Source: Streptomyces sp. NRRL WC-3618 (GTDB lineage: Bacteria; Actinomycetota; Actinomycetes; Streptomycetales; Streptomycetaceae). Taken from it: DNA of 64,000 nucleotides. The translations under genes were made by a program, and so were the position numbers. The notes below the pieces were generated by a model. That model was not told where the DNA came from and did no database searches. It worked only from the letters and a program-made list of their open reading frames with translations. Below, one piece after another: positions 16,343 through 25,177 of the stretch (within the stretch, counting starts at the first letter, position 1; every line of letters begins with the position of its first letter). The DNA lies in contig NZ_LGDW01000259.1 in the NCBI RefSeq assembly GCF_001280005.1, positions 1 through 64,000 of the forward strand, read 5' to 3'.

Positions 16343-18160
16343 GTGCACATCCTTCTCCTGGCCAGCGCGTTCAACAGCCTCACCCAGCGCGCCCACGCCG
16401 AACTGCGCGACCGTGGCCACACCGTGGCGGTGGAACTCGCCCTGCCCGGCAGCCCGTTGCCGGAAGCCGTACGGAGGCACGCACCGCAGCTCATCGTGGC
16501 GCCGATGCTGAAGACGGTGATCCCCGAGGAGGTGTGGACGGCCTACACCTGCCTCGTCGTCCATCCCGGGCCCGTGGGCGACCGGGGACCGTCCTCCCTG
16601 GACTGGGCGATCCACGAGGGCGTCGAGGAGTGGGGCGTCACCGTCCTGCAGGCGGATGCCGAGATGGACGGCGGTGACGTGTGGGCCTCCGTGTCGTGCC
16701 GGATTCCGCAGGTGCCCAAGAGCGAGCTGTACCGGGGTGAGATCGCCGACGCCGCGATCGAGGCCGTCCTGCTGGCGGTGGAGCGCTTCGCCGGCGGCAC
16801 CTATGTACCGCGTGAGCAGGACGCGGCCGGCACAGCAACATGCGTGGCTGACGCTCGCCTGCGCTCCCGTCCGTACCTCGACCAGAGTGTCCGGCGGATC
16901 GACTGGGCCGAGGACTCCACCGACGACGTTCTGCGCAAGCTGAGAGCGGCCGACTCGCAGCCCGGTGTGCTGGACGAGCTGCTCGGTGGGGAGTGGTATC
17001 TGCATGGGGGGCATCCGGAAAGCGGGTTGCGCGGCCGGCCGGGCGAGCTGCTGGCCACCCGGGCCGGGGCGGTCTGCCGGGCCACCAAGGACGGCGCTGT
17101 CTGGATCCCCGAACTGAGGCCCCGGCGCGGCCCCGGGCAGCCGGCCACGTTCAAACTGCCCGCGGTGAAGGCCCTGGGCGACCGGCTGCCGTCGCTGCCC
17201 GAGCGCGCCCTGCCCCTGTTGCCCGAGGCGCGGCACGGTACCTGGACGGACATCGGTTACCGGGAGGACGGGAACGTGGGGTTCCTGTCGTTCTCCTTCC
17301 CCGGCGGCGCCATGAGTACGGAGCAGTGCCGGCGTCTGCTGGACGCCTACCGGGAAGCGTGCGCGCGGCCCACGTCGGTGCTGGTGCTGGGCGGCGAGCG
17401 GGACTTCTTCTCGAACGGGATCCATCTCAACGTCATCGAGGCCGCAGACGACCCCGCCGCCGAGTCCTGGGCGAACATCAACGCCATCGACGATCTGGTC
17501 GAGGCGGTCCTGACGACGACGGACCGGCTGGTGGTCTCGGCGATCCCGGGCAACGCCGCGGCCGGCGGGGTGATGCTCGCCCTGGCGGCCGACGAGGTGT
17601 GGTGCCGCTCCGGAGCTGTGCTGAATCCGCACTACCGGCTGATGGGCCTGTACGGCTCGGAGTACTGGACGTACACCCTGCCGCGCAGGGTGGGTGCCGA
17701 GGCGGCGGAACGGCTGATGTGTGAGGCGCTGCCGGTGAGCTCGGCGGGCGCGGTGCGCCTCGGGCTCGTCGATCGGGTGGTCGACTGTGGTCCTGACGCG
17801 TTCGGGCGGGAGGTCGGCGGCCTGGCGGCGCGTCTGGCGTCGCTTCCGGCGACGGCGTCGCGGATCGCCGCGAAGAAGACGGAACTGGACCTGCTGGAGA
17901 GCGCGACCCCGCTGGCCGGCTTCCGTGAGCGGGAGCTGGCCCGGATGCGCCGGACCTTCGGCGACCCGGCCGCCCCCTATCACGCGCTGCGTCGTTCCTT
18001 CGTCCACAAGGAACGGTTGCCGCGCACCCCGCCGCACCTCGGTCCGGCCGCGGCGGCCTCGGTTGCGCGAACCGGTCAGGTCCCCTCCGCCGCCGATGTC
18101 ACTGGAATGGCCCACGAAGTCGTCTCGTCGCGGCCGGACGGCTGGTACGAAGAGGAATGA
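16343..18160 (+). CDS. hypX: HypX: hydrogenase maturation protein, CO-ligand synthesis
   Basis: A 605-aa two-domain protein. Residues 1-250 resemble a formyltransferase fold, including VVHPGPVGDRGPSSLDWAI near residues 73-90, the conserved HypX signature. Residues about 300-500 form a crotonase (enoyl-CoA hydratase) fold with SNGIHLNVIE and AAAGGVMLALAADEV, the oxyanion-hole region. HypX proteins make CO for the NiFe(CN)2CO centre from a formyl group in the presence of oxygen, so the gene fits an aerobic host. The GTG at 16343 is chosen because GGAGG sits five bases before it and the family N-terminus (HILLLASAFNS) begins there; upstream codons in the same frame look non-coding. It lies 48 bases before hhyS. 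Confidence 0.9.
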   Translation: MHILLLASAFNSLTQRAHAELRDRGHTVAVELALPGSPLPEAVRRHAPQLIVAPMLKTVIPEEVWTAYTCLVVHPGPVGDRGPSSLDWAIHEGVEEWGVTVLQADAEMDGGDVWASVSCRIPQVPKSELYRGEIADAAIEAVLLAVERFAGGTYVPREQDAAGTATCVADARLRSRPYLDQSVRRIDWAEDSTDDVLRKLRAADSQPGVLDELLGGEWYLHGGHPESGLRGRPGELLATRAGAVCRATKDGAVWIPELRPRRGPGQPATFKLPAVKALGDRLPSLPERALPLLPEARHGTWTDIGYREDGNVGFLSFSFPGGAMSTEQCRRLLDAYREACARPTSVLVLGGERDFFSNGIHLNVIEAADDPAAESWANINAIDDLVEAVLTTTDRLVVSAIPGNAAAGGVMLALAADEVWCRSGAVLNPHYRLMGLYGSEYWTYTLPRRVGAEAAERLMCEALPVSSAGAVRLGLVDRVVDCGPDAFGREVGGLAARLASLPATASRIAAKKTELDLLESATPLAGFRERELARMRRTFGDPAAPYHALRRSFVHKERLPRTPPHLGPAAAASVARTGQVPSAADVTGMAHEVVSSRPDGWYEEE

Positions 18161-18208
18161 CGGTCGAAATGCAGGCTTTCATCCCTTACCTCCCCAGGAG
18201 GCGGTCCC

Positions 18209-19297
18209 ATGACTGAGGCGACGCCGGACACGGTCGACGCTGCGCACGCAGCTGGCGCGCCCGCCGAGGAGACACCCACGATCCACATTCTCTGGATCAA
18301 CGCGGGTCTGAGCTGCGACGGCGACTCGGTCGCGCTGACAGCGGCCATGCAGCCCAGCATCGAGGAGATCGTGCTCGGTGTGCTGCCGGGCCTCCCGAAG
18401 ATCGCCGTCCACTGGCCGCTCATCGACTTCGAATGCGGTCCGGTCGGCGGCTCGGACACGTTCATCGAGTGGTTCTTCAAGGGGGAGCGGGGCGAGATCG
18501 ACCCGTTCGTGCTGGTCGTCGAGGGCTCCGTCCCCAATGAGGCGATCAAGCCCGAGGGCTACTGGTGCGGCTTCGGTGACAACCCGGAGACCGGCCAGCC
18601 GATCACCACCAGCGAGTGGATCGACCGGCTCGCGCCGAAGGCACTGGCGGTCGTCGCCATCGGCACCTGCGCCACCTACGGCGGTATCCACGCCATGGCG
18701 GGCAACCCGACCGGCGCGATGGGTGTGCCGGACTACCTCGGCTGGGACTGGAAGTCCCACGCCGGGATCCCCATCGTGTGCGTCCCGGGCTGTCCGATCC
18801 AGCCCGACAACTTCTCCGAGACGCTCACCTATCTGCTCTACCAGGCGGCCGGCTCCGCCCCGATGATCCCGCTGGACGACAAACTGCGTCCCACCTGGCT
18901 GTTCGGGGCCACCGTGCACGAGGGCTGCGACCGCGCGGGCTACTACGAACAGGGCCAGTTCGCCCTGTCGTACGACTCGCCGACGTGCCTGGTCAAGCTC
19001 GGCTGCTGGGGCCCGGTCGTCAAGTGCAACGTGCCCAAGCGTGGCTGGATGAACGGGATCGGCGGCTGTCCCAACGTCGGCGGCATCTGCATCGCCTGCA
19101 CCATGCCCGGCTTCCCCGACAAGTTCATGCCGTTCATGGACGAACCTCCCGGCGCCAAGGTGTCGAGCGGTGCCAGCGGCGCGTACGGCGCCGTCGTCCG
19201 CAAACTGCGGTCCATCACCGCCAAGACCGTGGACAAGGAGCCCAAGTGGCGCCGCACCGGAGACAAGATCACCACCGGCTACCGGCCCCCGTGGTGA
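18209..19297 (+). CDS. hhyS: [NiFe]-hydrogenase small subunit, group 1h
   Basis: A 362-aa iron-sulphur subunit. The N-terminal cluster motif reads SCDGDS at residues 35-40, where most hydrogenases have C-x-G-C: Asp39 replaces a cysteine. This is the known 3Cys-1Asp proximal [4Fe-4S] site of actinobacterial-type group 1h enzymes. Other cluster motifs are visible: GTCATYGG, CVPGCPIQPDNF, CDRAGYYEQG, CLVKLGCWGPVVKCN and GGCPNVGGICIACTMPGFPDKF. There is no Tat signal, so the enzyme is probably cytoplasmic or membrane-attached from the inside. AGGAGG lies ten bases before the ATG. Group 1h enzymes oxidise H2 down to atmospheric levels, typically in starved or sporulating cells. Confidence 0.95.
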   Translation: MTEATPDTVDAAHAAGAPAEETPTIHILWINAGLSCDGDSVALTAAMQPSIEEIVLGVLPGLPKIAVHWPLIDFECGPVGGSDTFIEWFFKGERGEIDPFVLVVEGSVPNEAIKPEGYWCGFGDNPETGQPITTSEWIDRLAPKALAVVAIGTCATYGGIHAMAGNPTGAMGVPDYLGWDWKSHAGIPIVCVPGCPIQPDNFSETLTYLLYQAAGSAPMIPLDDKLRPTWLFGATVHEGCDRAGYYEQGQFALSYDSPTCLVKLGCWGPVVKCNVPKRGWMNGIGGCPNVGGICIACTMPGFPDKFMPFMDEPPGAKVSSGASGAYGAVVRKLRSITAKTVDKEPKWRRTGDKITTGYRPPW

Positions 19298-19381
19298 GCA
19301 CCCGCCGCACGTAGTCCGTGCCCTGCTTCGGGCACCCCTCCCACACGAACCTCCCGCGCGACGAAGGGCACGGCACAGACG

Positions 19382-21166
19382 ATGGCAACGAGTTCGAAGA
19401 CGGCCGGCGACGGCAGTGGCCTGGTGGAGATGGCCTGGGACCCGATCACCCGGATCGTGGGCAGCCTGGGCATCCACACGAAGATCGACTTCAAGCAGAA
19501 GCGGGTCGCGGAGTGCTACAGCACGTCGTCGGTCTTCCGCGGCTACAGCGTCTTCATGCGCGGCAAGGACCCCCGCGACGCCCACTTCATCACCAGCCGC
19601 ATCTGCGGCATCTGCGGCGACAACCACGCCACCTGCTCGGTGTACGCGCAGAACATGGCGTACGGAGTGAAGCCCCCGCACCTCGCCGAGTGGATCATCA
19701 ACCTCGGCGAGTCGGCGGAGTACATGTTCGACCACAACATCTTCCAGGAGAACCTGGTGGGGGTCGACTACTGCGAGAAGATGGTCAGGGAGACCAACCC
19801 CGGCGTCCTCGAGCTCGCCGAGCGCACCGAGGCCCCGCACGCGGCCGAGCACGGCTACCGCACCATCGCTGACATCATGCGCTCGCTGAACCCCCTCGAA
19901 GGGGAGTTCTACCGTGAGGCGCTCCAGGTCAGCCGCTACACGCGCGAGATGTTCTGCCTGATGGAGGGCCGCCATGTGCACCCCTCCACGCTCTACCCGG
20001 GCGGCGTCGGCACCATCGCCTCCGTGCAGCTCTTCACGGACTACCTCAGCCGTCTGATGCGCTACGTGGAGTTCATGAAGCGGGTCGTGCCCCTGCACGA
20101 CGACCTGTTCGACTTCTTCTACGAGGCGCTGCCCGGGTACGAGGAAGTCGGCCGCCGGCGTGTCCTGCTCGGTTGCTGGGGCGCGCTCAACGACCCCGAG
20201 TACTGCGACTTCACGTACGCCAACATGACCGACTGGGGACGGAAGATGTTCGTCACCCCGGGCGTGATCGTCGACGGCAAACTCGTCACCAACGACCTCA
20301 CCGAGATCAACCTCGGCATCCGCATCCTGCTGGGCAGCTCCTACTACGAGGACTGGCAGGGCCAGGAGCAGTTCGTCACCCACGACCCGCTCGGCAACCC
20401 GGTGGACCCGCGCCACCCGTGGAACCAGCACACCATCCCCGCCCCGCAGAAGCGGAACTTCGACGACAAGTACAGCTGGGTCATGTCACCCCGCTGGTTC
20501 GACGGCAAGGACCACCTCGCCCTGGACACCGGTGGCGGCCCCATCGCCCGTCTGTGGTCCACCGCGCTGTCCGGCCTCGTCGACATCGGGTATGTCAAGG
20601 CCACCGGCCACAGCGTGGTCATCAACCTGCCCCGTACGATGACCAAGCCGGAGACCACCTTCGAGTGGAAGATCCCGAAGTGGTCCAACGCCCTGGAACG
20701 CAACCGGGCCCGCACCTACTTCCAGGCGTACGCCGCCGCGGTCGCCCTGCACTGCGCGGAGAAGGGCCTCGCGGAGGTCCGCGCCGGACGCACCCAGACC
20801 TGGGAGAAGTTCGAGGTTCCGGACGAGGGCATCGGCGTCGGCTTCACCGAGGCGGTCCGCGGCGTCCTCTCCCACCACATGGTGATCCGCGACGGCAAGA
20901 TCGCCAACTACCACCCGTACCCGCCGACCCCCTGGAACGCCAGCACCAGGGACAGCTTCGGCACGCCGGGCCCGTACGAGGACGCCGTGCAGAACACGCC
21001 CATCTTCGAGGAGAACACCCCGGAGAACTTCAAGGGCATCGACATCATGCGCGCCGTCCGCAGCTTCGACCCGTGTCTGCCTTGCGGCGTCCACATGTAC
21101 GTCGGCGGCGGCAAGACGGTGAAGTCGATGCACGTGCCCACCGGCCTGAGCGGACTGGGCGGATGA
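19382..21166 (+). CDS. hhyL: [NiFe]-hydrogenase large subunit, group 1h
   Basis: A 594-aa catalytic subunit. The two Ni-Fe binding motifs are RICGICGDNHATC (Cys75, Cys78) and DPCLPCGVH near the end (Cys565, Cys568). Family rules place the endopeptidase cut after His571, removing a 23-residue tail that starts MYVGGG. The N-terminal WDPITRIVGSLGIHTKID is typical of the large subunit. It follows hhyS by 84 bases and its stop overlaps the start of the NifU-like gene. It is made as a precursor and matured by the Hyp proteins and the protease encoded in the same locus. Confidence 0.95.
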   Translation: MATSSKTAGDGSGLVEMAWDPITRIVGSLGIHTKIDFKQKRVAECYSTSSVFRGYSVFMRGKDPRDAHFITSRICGICGDNHATCSVYAQNMAYGVKPPHLAEWIINLGESAEYMFDHNIFQENLVGVDYCEKMVRETNPGVLELAERTEAPHAAEHGYRTIADIMRSLNPLEGEFYREALQVSRYTREMFCLMEGRHVHPSTLYPGGVGTIASVQLFTDYLSRLMRYVEFMKRVVPLHDDLFDFFYEALPGYEEVGRRRVLLGCWGALNDPEYCDFTYANMTDWGRKMFVTPGVIVDGKLVTNDLTEINLGIRILLGSSYYEDWQGQEQFVTHDPLGNPVDPRHPWNQHTIPAPQKRNFDDKYSWVMSPRWFDGKDHLALDTGGGPIARLWSTALSGLVDIGYVKATGHSVVINLPRTMTKPETTFEWKIPKWSNALERNRARTYFQAYAAAVALHCAEKGLAEVRAGRTQTWEKFEVPDEGIGVGFTEAVRGVLSHHMVIRDGKIANYHPYPPTPWNASTRDSFGTPGPYEDAVQNTPIFEENTPENFKGIDIMRAVRSFDPCLPCGVHMYVGGGKTVKSMHVPTGLSGLGG

Positions 21167-21696
21167 GCGCGGCGACGGCGGTGGCGCCGGTGAACGCGGA
21201 GCAGACCGGACGCCGTGTCGAGGAGGTGCTGGAGCGGCTCACCGCGAGCGGCGAACCGGCCGCCGCAGCCGCCGCGGAGGAACTCGTCCGCTCTCTCATG
21301 GACTTCTACGGCGCCGGCCTGGCCCGCATCCTCCACCTGCTCTCCGCCGCTCCCGGTGAACCGTCGGCGGCACTGCTCGGAGACGAACTGGTCGCGAGCC
21401 TGCTGGTCCTGCACGACCTGCACCCGGAGGACCGCGACACCCGCATCGCCCGGGCCCTCGACAGGGTCCAGGAACACGCCCTGGACGTCGAGGCGTTCGA
21501 CGAGACGAGCGGCACCCTGACGTTGCGGGCCAGGGAGGCCGGCGGCTGTGGTTGCGGCTCCGGCACCGGCGCCATCGAGGCCGCGGAGGCGGCGCTCGCC
21601 TGCTTCGCGCCGGAGGTCAGGGCCGTCGACCTGCGGAGCGCACCCAAGGGGCCCACGCTCCTCCAGATCGGCACGGCACCGACGGGCGCCCGATGA
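21163..21696 (+). CDS. NifU-like iron-sulphur scaffold/assembly protein of the hydrogenase locus
   Basis: A 177-aa protein. Its N-terminal 100 residues are helical (VEEVLERLTASGEPAAAAAAEELVRSLMDFYGAGLARI). The C-terminal part has a NifU-C-like alpha/beta unit with a Cys-Gly-Cys site (AGGCGCGSGTGAIEAAEAALACFAPEVRAVDL, shown here only as a motif region around residues 125-155). The spacing is not a textbook NifU CxxC, so cluster binding is likely but not certain. The ATG overlaps the hhyL stop (GGATGA), so it is translated with hhyL. Group 1h loci regularly carry such a gene, and a role in Fe-S loading or electron transfer is plausible. Confidence 0.7.
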   Translation: MSAATAVAPVNAEQTGRRVEEVLERLTASGEPAAAAAAEELVRSLMDFYGAGLARILHLLSAAPGEPSAALLGDELVASLLVLHDLHPEDRDTRIARALDRVQEHALDVEAFDETSGTLTLRAREAGGCGCGSGTGAIEAAEAALACFAPEVRAVDLRSAPKGPTLLQIGTAPTGAR

Positions 21697-22355
21697 CGGC
21701 GTCCCCGGTGACACGCCCACCCGGCCTGCGGAGGTTCCGCACCGAGCGGCCCCCGCAGCCCGAACGGTGCGAGCTGTGCTCCGTGCCGGTGGAGGCGGGC
21801 CACCGTCATCTCGTCGACACCGAGAAACGCGCCCTCGTCTGCGCCTGCACCCCCTGCGCGCTGCTGATGGAACAGCCGGGCGCCGCCGCGGGCCGCTTCC
21901 GCACGGTCCCGGCCCGCTACCTCACCGACCCCCCGTACCGCCTCGACGAGAGCGCGTGGGACGCGTTGCAGATCCCGGTCGGCGTCGCCTTCCTCTTCCG
22001 CAACGCGGCACTCGACCGACTGGTCGCCCTCTACCCGAGCCCGGCCGGAGCCACCGAGAGCGAACTCGACCCGGACACCTGGACGGACGTCCTCGGCGGC
22101 AGCCGCCTCGCCGAACTGCTCGAACCCGACGTGGAGGCGCTGCTGCTGCGCCGCACCGACGGACACGGCGAGTGCCATCTCGTACCGATCGACATCTGCT
22201 ACGAACTCGTCGGCCGGATGCGCCTGTTGTGGCAGGGCTTCGACGGCGGTGCCGAGGCCCGCGCCGCTCTGGACGCGTTCTTCGCGGACGTCGCGCGACG
22301 CGTGCGGCCCGTGGGTGAGGCGGAACACCTGGTGAACGAGGGGGCGCGGCCGTGA
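21693..22355 (+). CDS. DUF5947 family protein
   Basis: A 220-aa protein. CELCSVPVEAGHRHLVD near residues 24-40 and CACTPCALLME near 51-61 give four cysteines in two CxxC-like pairs plus a His, suggesting a metal site. The middle reads YRLDESAWDALQIPVGVAFLFRN, and the end has ICYELVGRMRLLWQGFDGG. I recognise this as the DUF5947 type that occurs with group 1h hydrogenases. Start and stop both overlap neighbours by 4 bases. The function is unknown. Being wedged between the structural genes and the maturation genes suggests an assembly or electron-transfer accessory. Confidence 0.7.
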   Translation: MTASPVTRPPGLRRFRTERPPQPERCELCSVPVEAGHRHLVDTEKRALVCACTPCALLMEQPGAAAGRFRTVPARYLTDPPYRLDESAWDALQIPVGVAFLFRNAALDRLVALYPSPAGATESELDPDTWTDVLGGSRLAELLEPDVEALLLRRTDGHGECHLVPIDICYELVGRMRLLWQGFDGGAEARAALDAFFADVARRVRPVGEAEHLVNEGARP

Positions 22356-23044
22356 CGGCGTTCTCCTTCGCCTGTACCGGCGTGCGTGCCGACGGCTACG
22401 CGGCCGGACCGACCCTCGTCTTCCGGCTGCGTGTCACCGCCGCCGACAACGCGCGCGTGCACGCCCTCGCACTGCGCTGCCAGATCCGCATCGAACCCGC
22501 CCGCCGCAGCTACGAGCCCGCCGAGGCCGACGGACTGGCGGACCTCTTCGGCGAACGCTCCCGGTGGGGCAGCACACTCCAGCCGGTGCAGTTCGCCCAG
22601 GTCTCGGTCATGGTCCCGAGCTTCACCGGCGAGATCGAGACCGACCTCGCCGTGCCCTGCACCTACGACATGGACATCGCCGCCACCCGCTATCTCGCCG
22701 CCCTCGACGGCGGCGAGGTGCCGCTGCTGATGCTGTTCTCCGGTACGGCGTTCACCGGAGCCGGCGGGTTCCAGGTCGAACCGGTCCCGTGGGACCGGGA
22801 GGCGGCCTTCCGGATGCCGGTCGCCACCTGGCGGGAGATGGTCGAGCAGCACTTCCCGGGGTGCGGCTGGATCCGGCTGCCCCGCGACACCATGGACGCC
22901 CTCGTCGCCTACCGCTCCCGGCACGCCCTGCCCTCCTGGGAGGCGACCCTCAAGGCGCTGCTCGACGCCGTCGCCGCCGACGAGCCGCCCGTGAGCGACC
23001 CGTTCCGCGCGCTCACCGCCACCATCGGAAGGACGGATCCGTGA
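22352..23044 (+). CDS. DUF6084 family protein
   Basis: A 230-aa protein rich in beta-strands, without cysteine pairs or transmembrane segments. Recognisable stretches are VHALALRCQIRIEPARRSY, SRWGSTLQPVQFAQVSVMVPSF, CTYDMDIAATRYL and EVPLLMLFSGTAF. They match a DUF6084-type family that I associate with actinobacterial hydrogenase loci. It overlaps both neighbours by 4 bases. A structural or chaperone role is possible; no catalytic residues stand out. Confidence 0.7.
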   Translation: MTAFSFACTGVRADGYAAGPTLVFRLRVTAADNARVHALALRCQIRIEPARRSYEPAEADGLADLFGERSRWGSTLQPVQFAQVSVMVPSFTGEIETDLAVPCTYDMDIAATRYLAALDGGEVPLLMLFSGTAFTGAGGFQVEPVPWDREAAFRMPVATWREMVEQHFPGCGWIRLPRDTMDALVAYRSRHALPSWEATLKALLDAVAADEPPVSDPFRALTATIGRTDP

Positions 23045-24513
23045 CCGCGACCGCGTTCGCCTCCGAGACGGAGAAGCGGTTCGCCTTCGCCCGGCAGGTG
23101 GCCGACGCCGTCCTCTTCGAGGGTTACGTGCTCTACCCGTACCGCGCCTCGGCGGCCAAGAACCGGCTGCGCTGGCAGTTCGGGGTGCTCGTACCGCCCG
23201 CCTGGGGCGCCGCGTGCGAGGAGCACGACTTCCAGCACACCGAGTGCCTGATGGAACCGAAGGCGGGCGCGACCCTCTCGGTCGAGGTGCGCTTCCTGCG
23301 CGCCCGGCGGCGCACGGTGCAGCGGGCCCGGCCGGACGGCAGTTTCGAGACGGTCCCCGAACTCCGCCTCGACGACCGGGTGCTGGTGCCCTGGGACGAG
23401 GGGGACGAGGAGCGCGTCGAGGTGGTCGTGTCGGTGGACGAGCTCATCGGCGACGGTGTCACGCACGACTTCCGGCGCCCCGCCCGCGAGGACACCGAAC
23501 CGGTCCTCGACGCGTCCGGCGAAACCATCGGCCGACTGGTCCGCACATGCGAGGAGATCAGCGGGACGCTCCGGCTGTCCGCCCGCGAACTCGACGGCCC
23601 CTACCGGACCCTGCGGCTGACGGCCGTCGTCGAGAACACCAGCGGCTGGACACCGCCCGGGGGCCGGGGCGCCGACCGGGACGCGGCGCTGCCGCACTCC
23701 CTGGTGGCCACCCACCTCCTGATGGCCCTCAGCGCCGGATCGTTCCTGTCGATGACCGATCCCCCCGAGTGGGCGAAAGGCGCGGTCGCGGCCTGCCGCA
23801 ACCTGCACACCTGGCCCGTACTCGCCGGTGAACCCGGAAGCGCCGACCTCGTACTGTCGTCGCCGATCATCCTGGAGGACCATCCGGCCATCGCACCGGA
23901 GAGCCCCGGCGCGCTCTACGACGCCACCGAGATCGACGAGATCCTCGCCCTGCGCACCGCGGCCCTCACCGACGAGGAGAAGCGCGAGGCCCGGGGCACC
24001 GACGAGCGGGCCGCCGCCGTGATCGACCTCGCGGACTCCATGCCCGCCGAGGTGCTGGAGCGGCTGCACGGGGCGGTGCGGAGCCTGCGCGAGGTGACCG
24101 GCCCCGGCCCCGGCCCCGGCCCCGGCCCCGGTCCTGGTCCTAGTCCTGGTCCCGTCGCCTCGGCGGGGGGCTTCCCCGACGAGTACGGCGTGCAACGCCC
24201 GGACACCCCCTGGTGGGACCCCGCGAGCGACGCCGGCTTCGACCCCGAGCAGGACCGCGTGGTCGTGGAGGGCCGGTCGGTCGGCAAGGGCAGCCGCGTC
24301 GAACTGCGGCCGGGCCTGCGGCACACCGACGCGCAGGACATCTTCCTGCGGGGCCGCACCGCGAAGGTCGAGGCGGTGCTGCACGACGTCGACGGCTTGG
24401 TGCACCTGGCGGTCACGGTCGAGGGCGACCCTGGCGCCGACATCCGCCGCGAGCAGGGACGGTTCCTGTACTTCCAGCCGGACGAAATCACCCCGCTGGA
24501 GGACGACGTATGA
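23041..24513 (+). CDS. Conserved unknown protein of group 1h hydrogenase locus with Gly-Pro linker
   Basis: A 490-aa protein with a GTG start overlapping the previous stop. Residues 1-350 form a large domain with no family that I can name; it contains RFAFARQVADAVLFEGYVLYPYRASAAKNRLRW in its first 45 residues and HDFQHTECLMEP near residue 61. Around residues 354-372 a run of Gly-Pro pairs, encoded by GGCCCC hexamers, forms a rigid spacer. The C-terminal 120 residues are a separate small domain (EGRSVGKGSRVELRPGLR, then DAQDIFLRGRTAKVEAVLHDVDG). Its conserved place between DUF6084 and the endopeptidase gene suggests hydrogenase assembly, but nothing in the sequence proves it. Confidence 0.7.
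   Translation: MTATAFASETEKRFAFARQVADAVLFEGYVLYPYRASAAKNRLRWQFGVLVPPAWGAACEEHDFQHTECLMEPKAGATLSVEVRFLRARRRTVQRARPDGSFETVPELRLDDRVLVPWDEGDEERVEVVVSVDELIGDGVTHDFRRPAREDTEPVLDASGETIGRLVRTCEEISGTLRLSARELDGPYRTLRLTAVVENTSGWTPPGGRGADRDAALPHSLVATHLLMALSAGSFLSMTDPPEWAKGAVAACRNLHTWPVLAGEPGSADLVLSSPIILEDHPAIAPESPGALYDATEIDEILALRTAALTDEEKREARGTDERAAAVIDLADSMPAEVLERLHGAVRSLREVTGPGPGPGPGPGPGPSPGPVASAGGFPDEYGVQRPDTPWWDPASDAGFDPEQDRVVVEGRSVGKGSRVELRPGLRHTDAQDIFLRGRTAKVEAVLHDVDGLVHLAVTVEGDPGADIRREQGRFLYFQPDEITPLEDDV
24100..24153 (+). repeat. GGCCCC hexamer run coding a Gly-Pro linker
   Basis: Five GGCCCC units are followed by degenerate GGTCCT/AGTCCT versions, all in frame and coding (Gly-Pro)n within the unknown hydrogenase-locus protein. 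The later units have drifted at third positions, which suggests the array is not newly made. Copy number may still vary between strains. Confidence 0.85.
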
Positions 24514-25076
24514 ACCGTTCCCCGTGGTCAGGCCCGAGGACCCTCGTCGCCGGCATCGGCAACATCTTCCTGGGCGACGACGGCTTCGGCGTGGAGACCG
24601 TGCGCCGGCTCGCCGAGCGTGACCTGCCCGGACACGTCGAGGCCGTGGACATCGGGGTGCGCGGGGTGCATCTCGCCTACCAGTTGCTGGACGGCTACGA
24701 CACCCTCGTACTCGTGGACGCCACGGCACGCGGCGAAGCCCCCGGCACGCTGTACGTGATCGAACACGACGTCGGCGGCGCGAGCCCTTCGCCCGCCGCC
24801 CCCGCGCTGGACGGCCACCGGATGACCCCGGACACCGTCCTGGCGCTGCTGGGCACCCTCTGCGCCGGGACCGGCGCGGAGCCGCCACGGCGCGTCCTGG
24901 TCGTCGGATGCGAACCGGCCTCGGTGGAGGAGGGCATCGGGCTCAGCGCGCCGGTGTCCCGCGCCGTACCGGAGGCCGTCCGGCTGATCGAGGAGCTGCT
25001 CGAAAACGGGAAGCCGGGAGAGTCCGCGCCGCGGGCCACGGCCGCCGGGATCTCGACAAGAGGAGAGACGGGATGA
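24510..25076 (+). CDS. Hydrogenase maturation endopeptidase (HycI/HupD family)
   Basis: A 188-aa protease. It opens TLVAGIGNIFLGDDGFG, where the Gly-Asn motif and the acidic residues at 23-24 form the nickel-sensing site. VDIGVRGVHLAYQLLDGYDTLVLVDA follows, and GHRMTP near residue 95 supplies the family His. VVGCEPASVEEGIGLS in the C-terminal half is also typical. It cleaves the C-terminal tail of the large subunit after nickel insertion. The C-terminal 25 residues are a variable, Ala/Gly-rich extension. It overlaps the genes on both sides by 3-4 bases, so it is made with the operon. Confidence 0.9.
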   Translation: MNRSPWSGPRTLVAGIGNIFLGDDGFGVETVRRLAERDLPGHVEAVDIGVRGVHLAYQLLDGYDTLVLVDATARGEAPGTLYVIEHDVGGASPSPAAPALDGHRMTPDTVLALLGTLCAGTGAEPPRRVLVVGCEPASVEEGIGLSAPVSRAVPEAVRLIEELLENGKPGESAPRATAAGISTRGETG

Positions 25077-25177
25077 AGAAGATCGTCATCGGCACAGCGG
25101 CCCTCGCCGCCATGGTCGTCGTCGCCGCCGAGGTCTACCCCGACCTCAGGCGCTACCTGCGGATCCGACGGATGTGA
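25073..25177 (+). CDS. 34-aa membrane microprotein (DUF6893-like)
   Basis: A tiny protein: a basic start (MKK), a single hydrophobic segment (IVIGTAALAAMVVVAAEVY) and a very basic tail (RRYLRIRRM). It starts inside the protease stop region, with GGAGAGACGG directly upstream, so it is clearly translated from the operon. The pattern matches a DUF6893-type small protein that I associate with actinobacterial hydrogenase loci. The cationic end and single helix suggest a membrane anchor or adaptor facing the cytoplasm, perhaps linking the otherwise soluble hydrogenase to the membrane; this is inference. Confidence 0.65.
   Translation: MKKIVIGTAALAAMVVVAAEVYPDLRRYLRIRRM

Noticed and set aside
18179..20431. 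750-aa minus-strand frame opposite hhyS/hhyL
   Set aside because: Antisense shadow; both plus-strand genes show complete hydrogenase motifs.
24100..24153. Hexamer repeat as a CRISPR or regulatory array
   Set aside because: The units are in frame, uninterrupted by spacers and code a Gly-Pro linker. No CRISPR-like repeat-spacer pattern was seen in the window.
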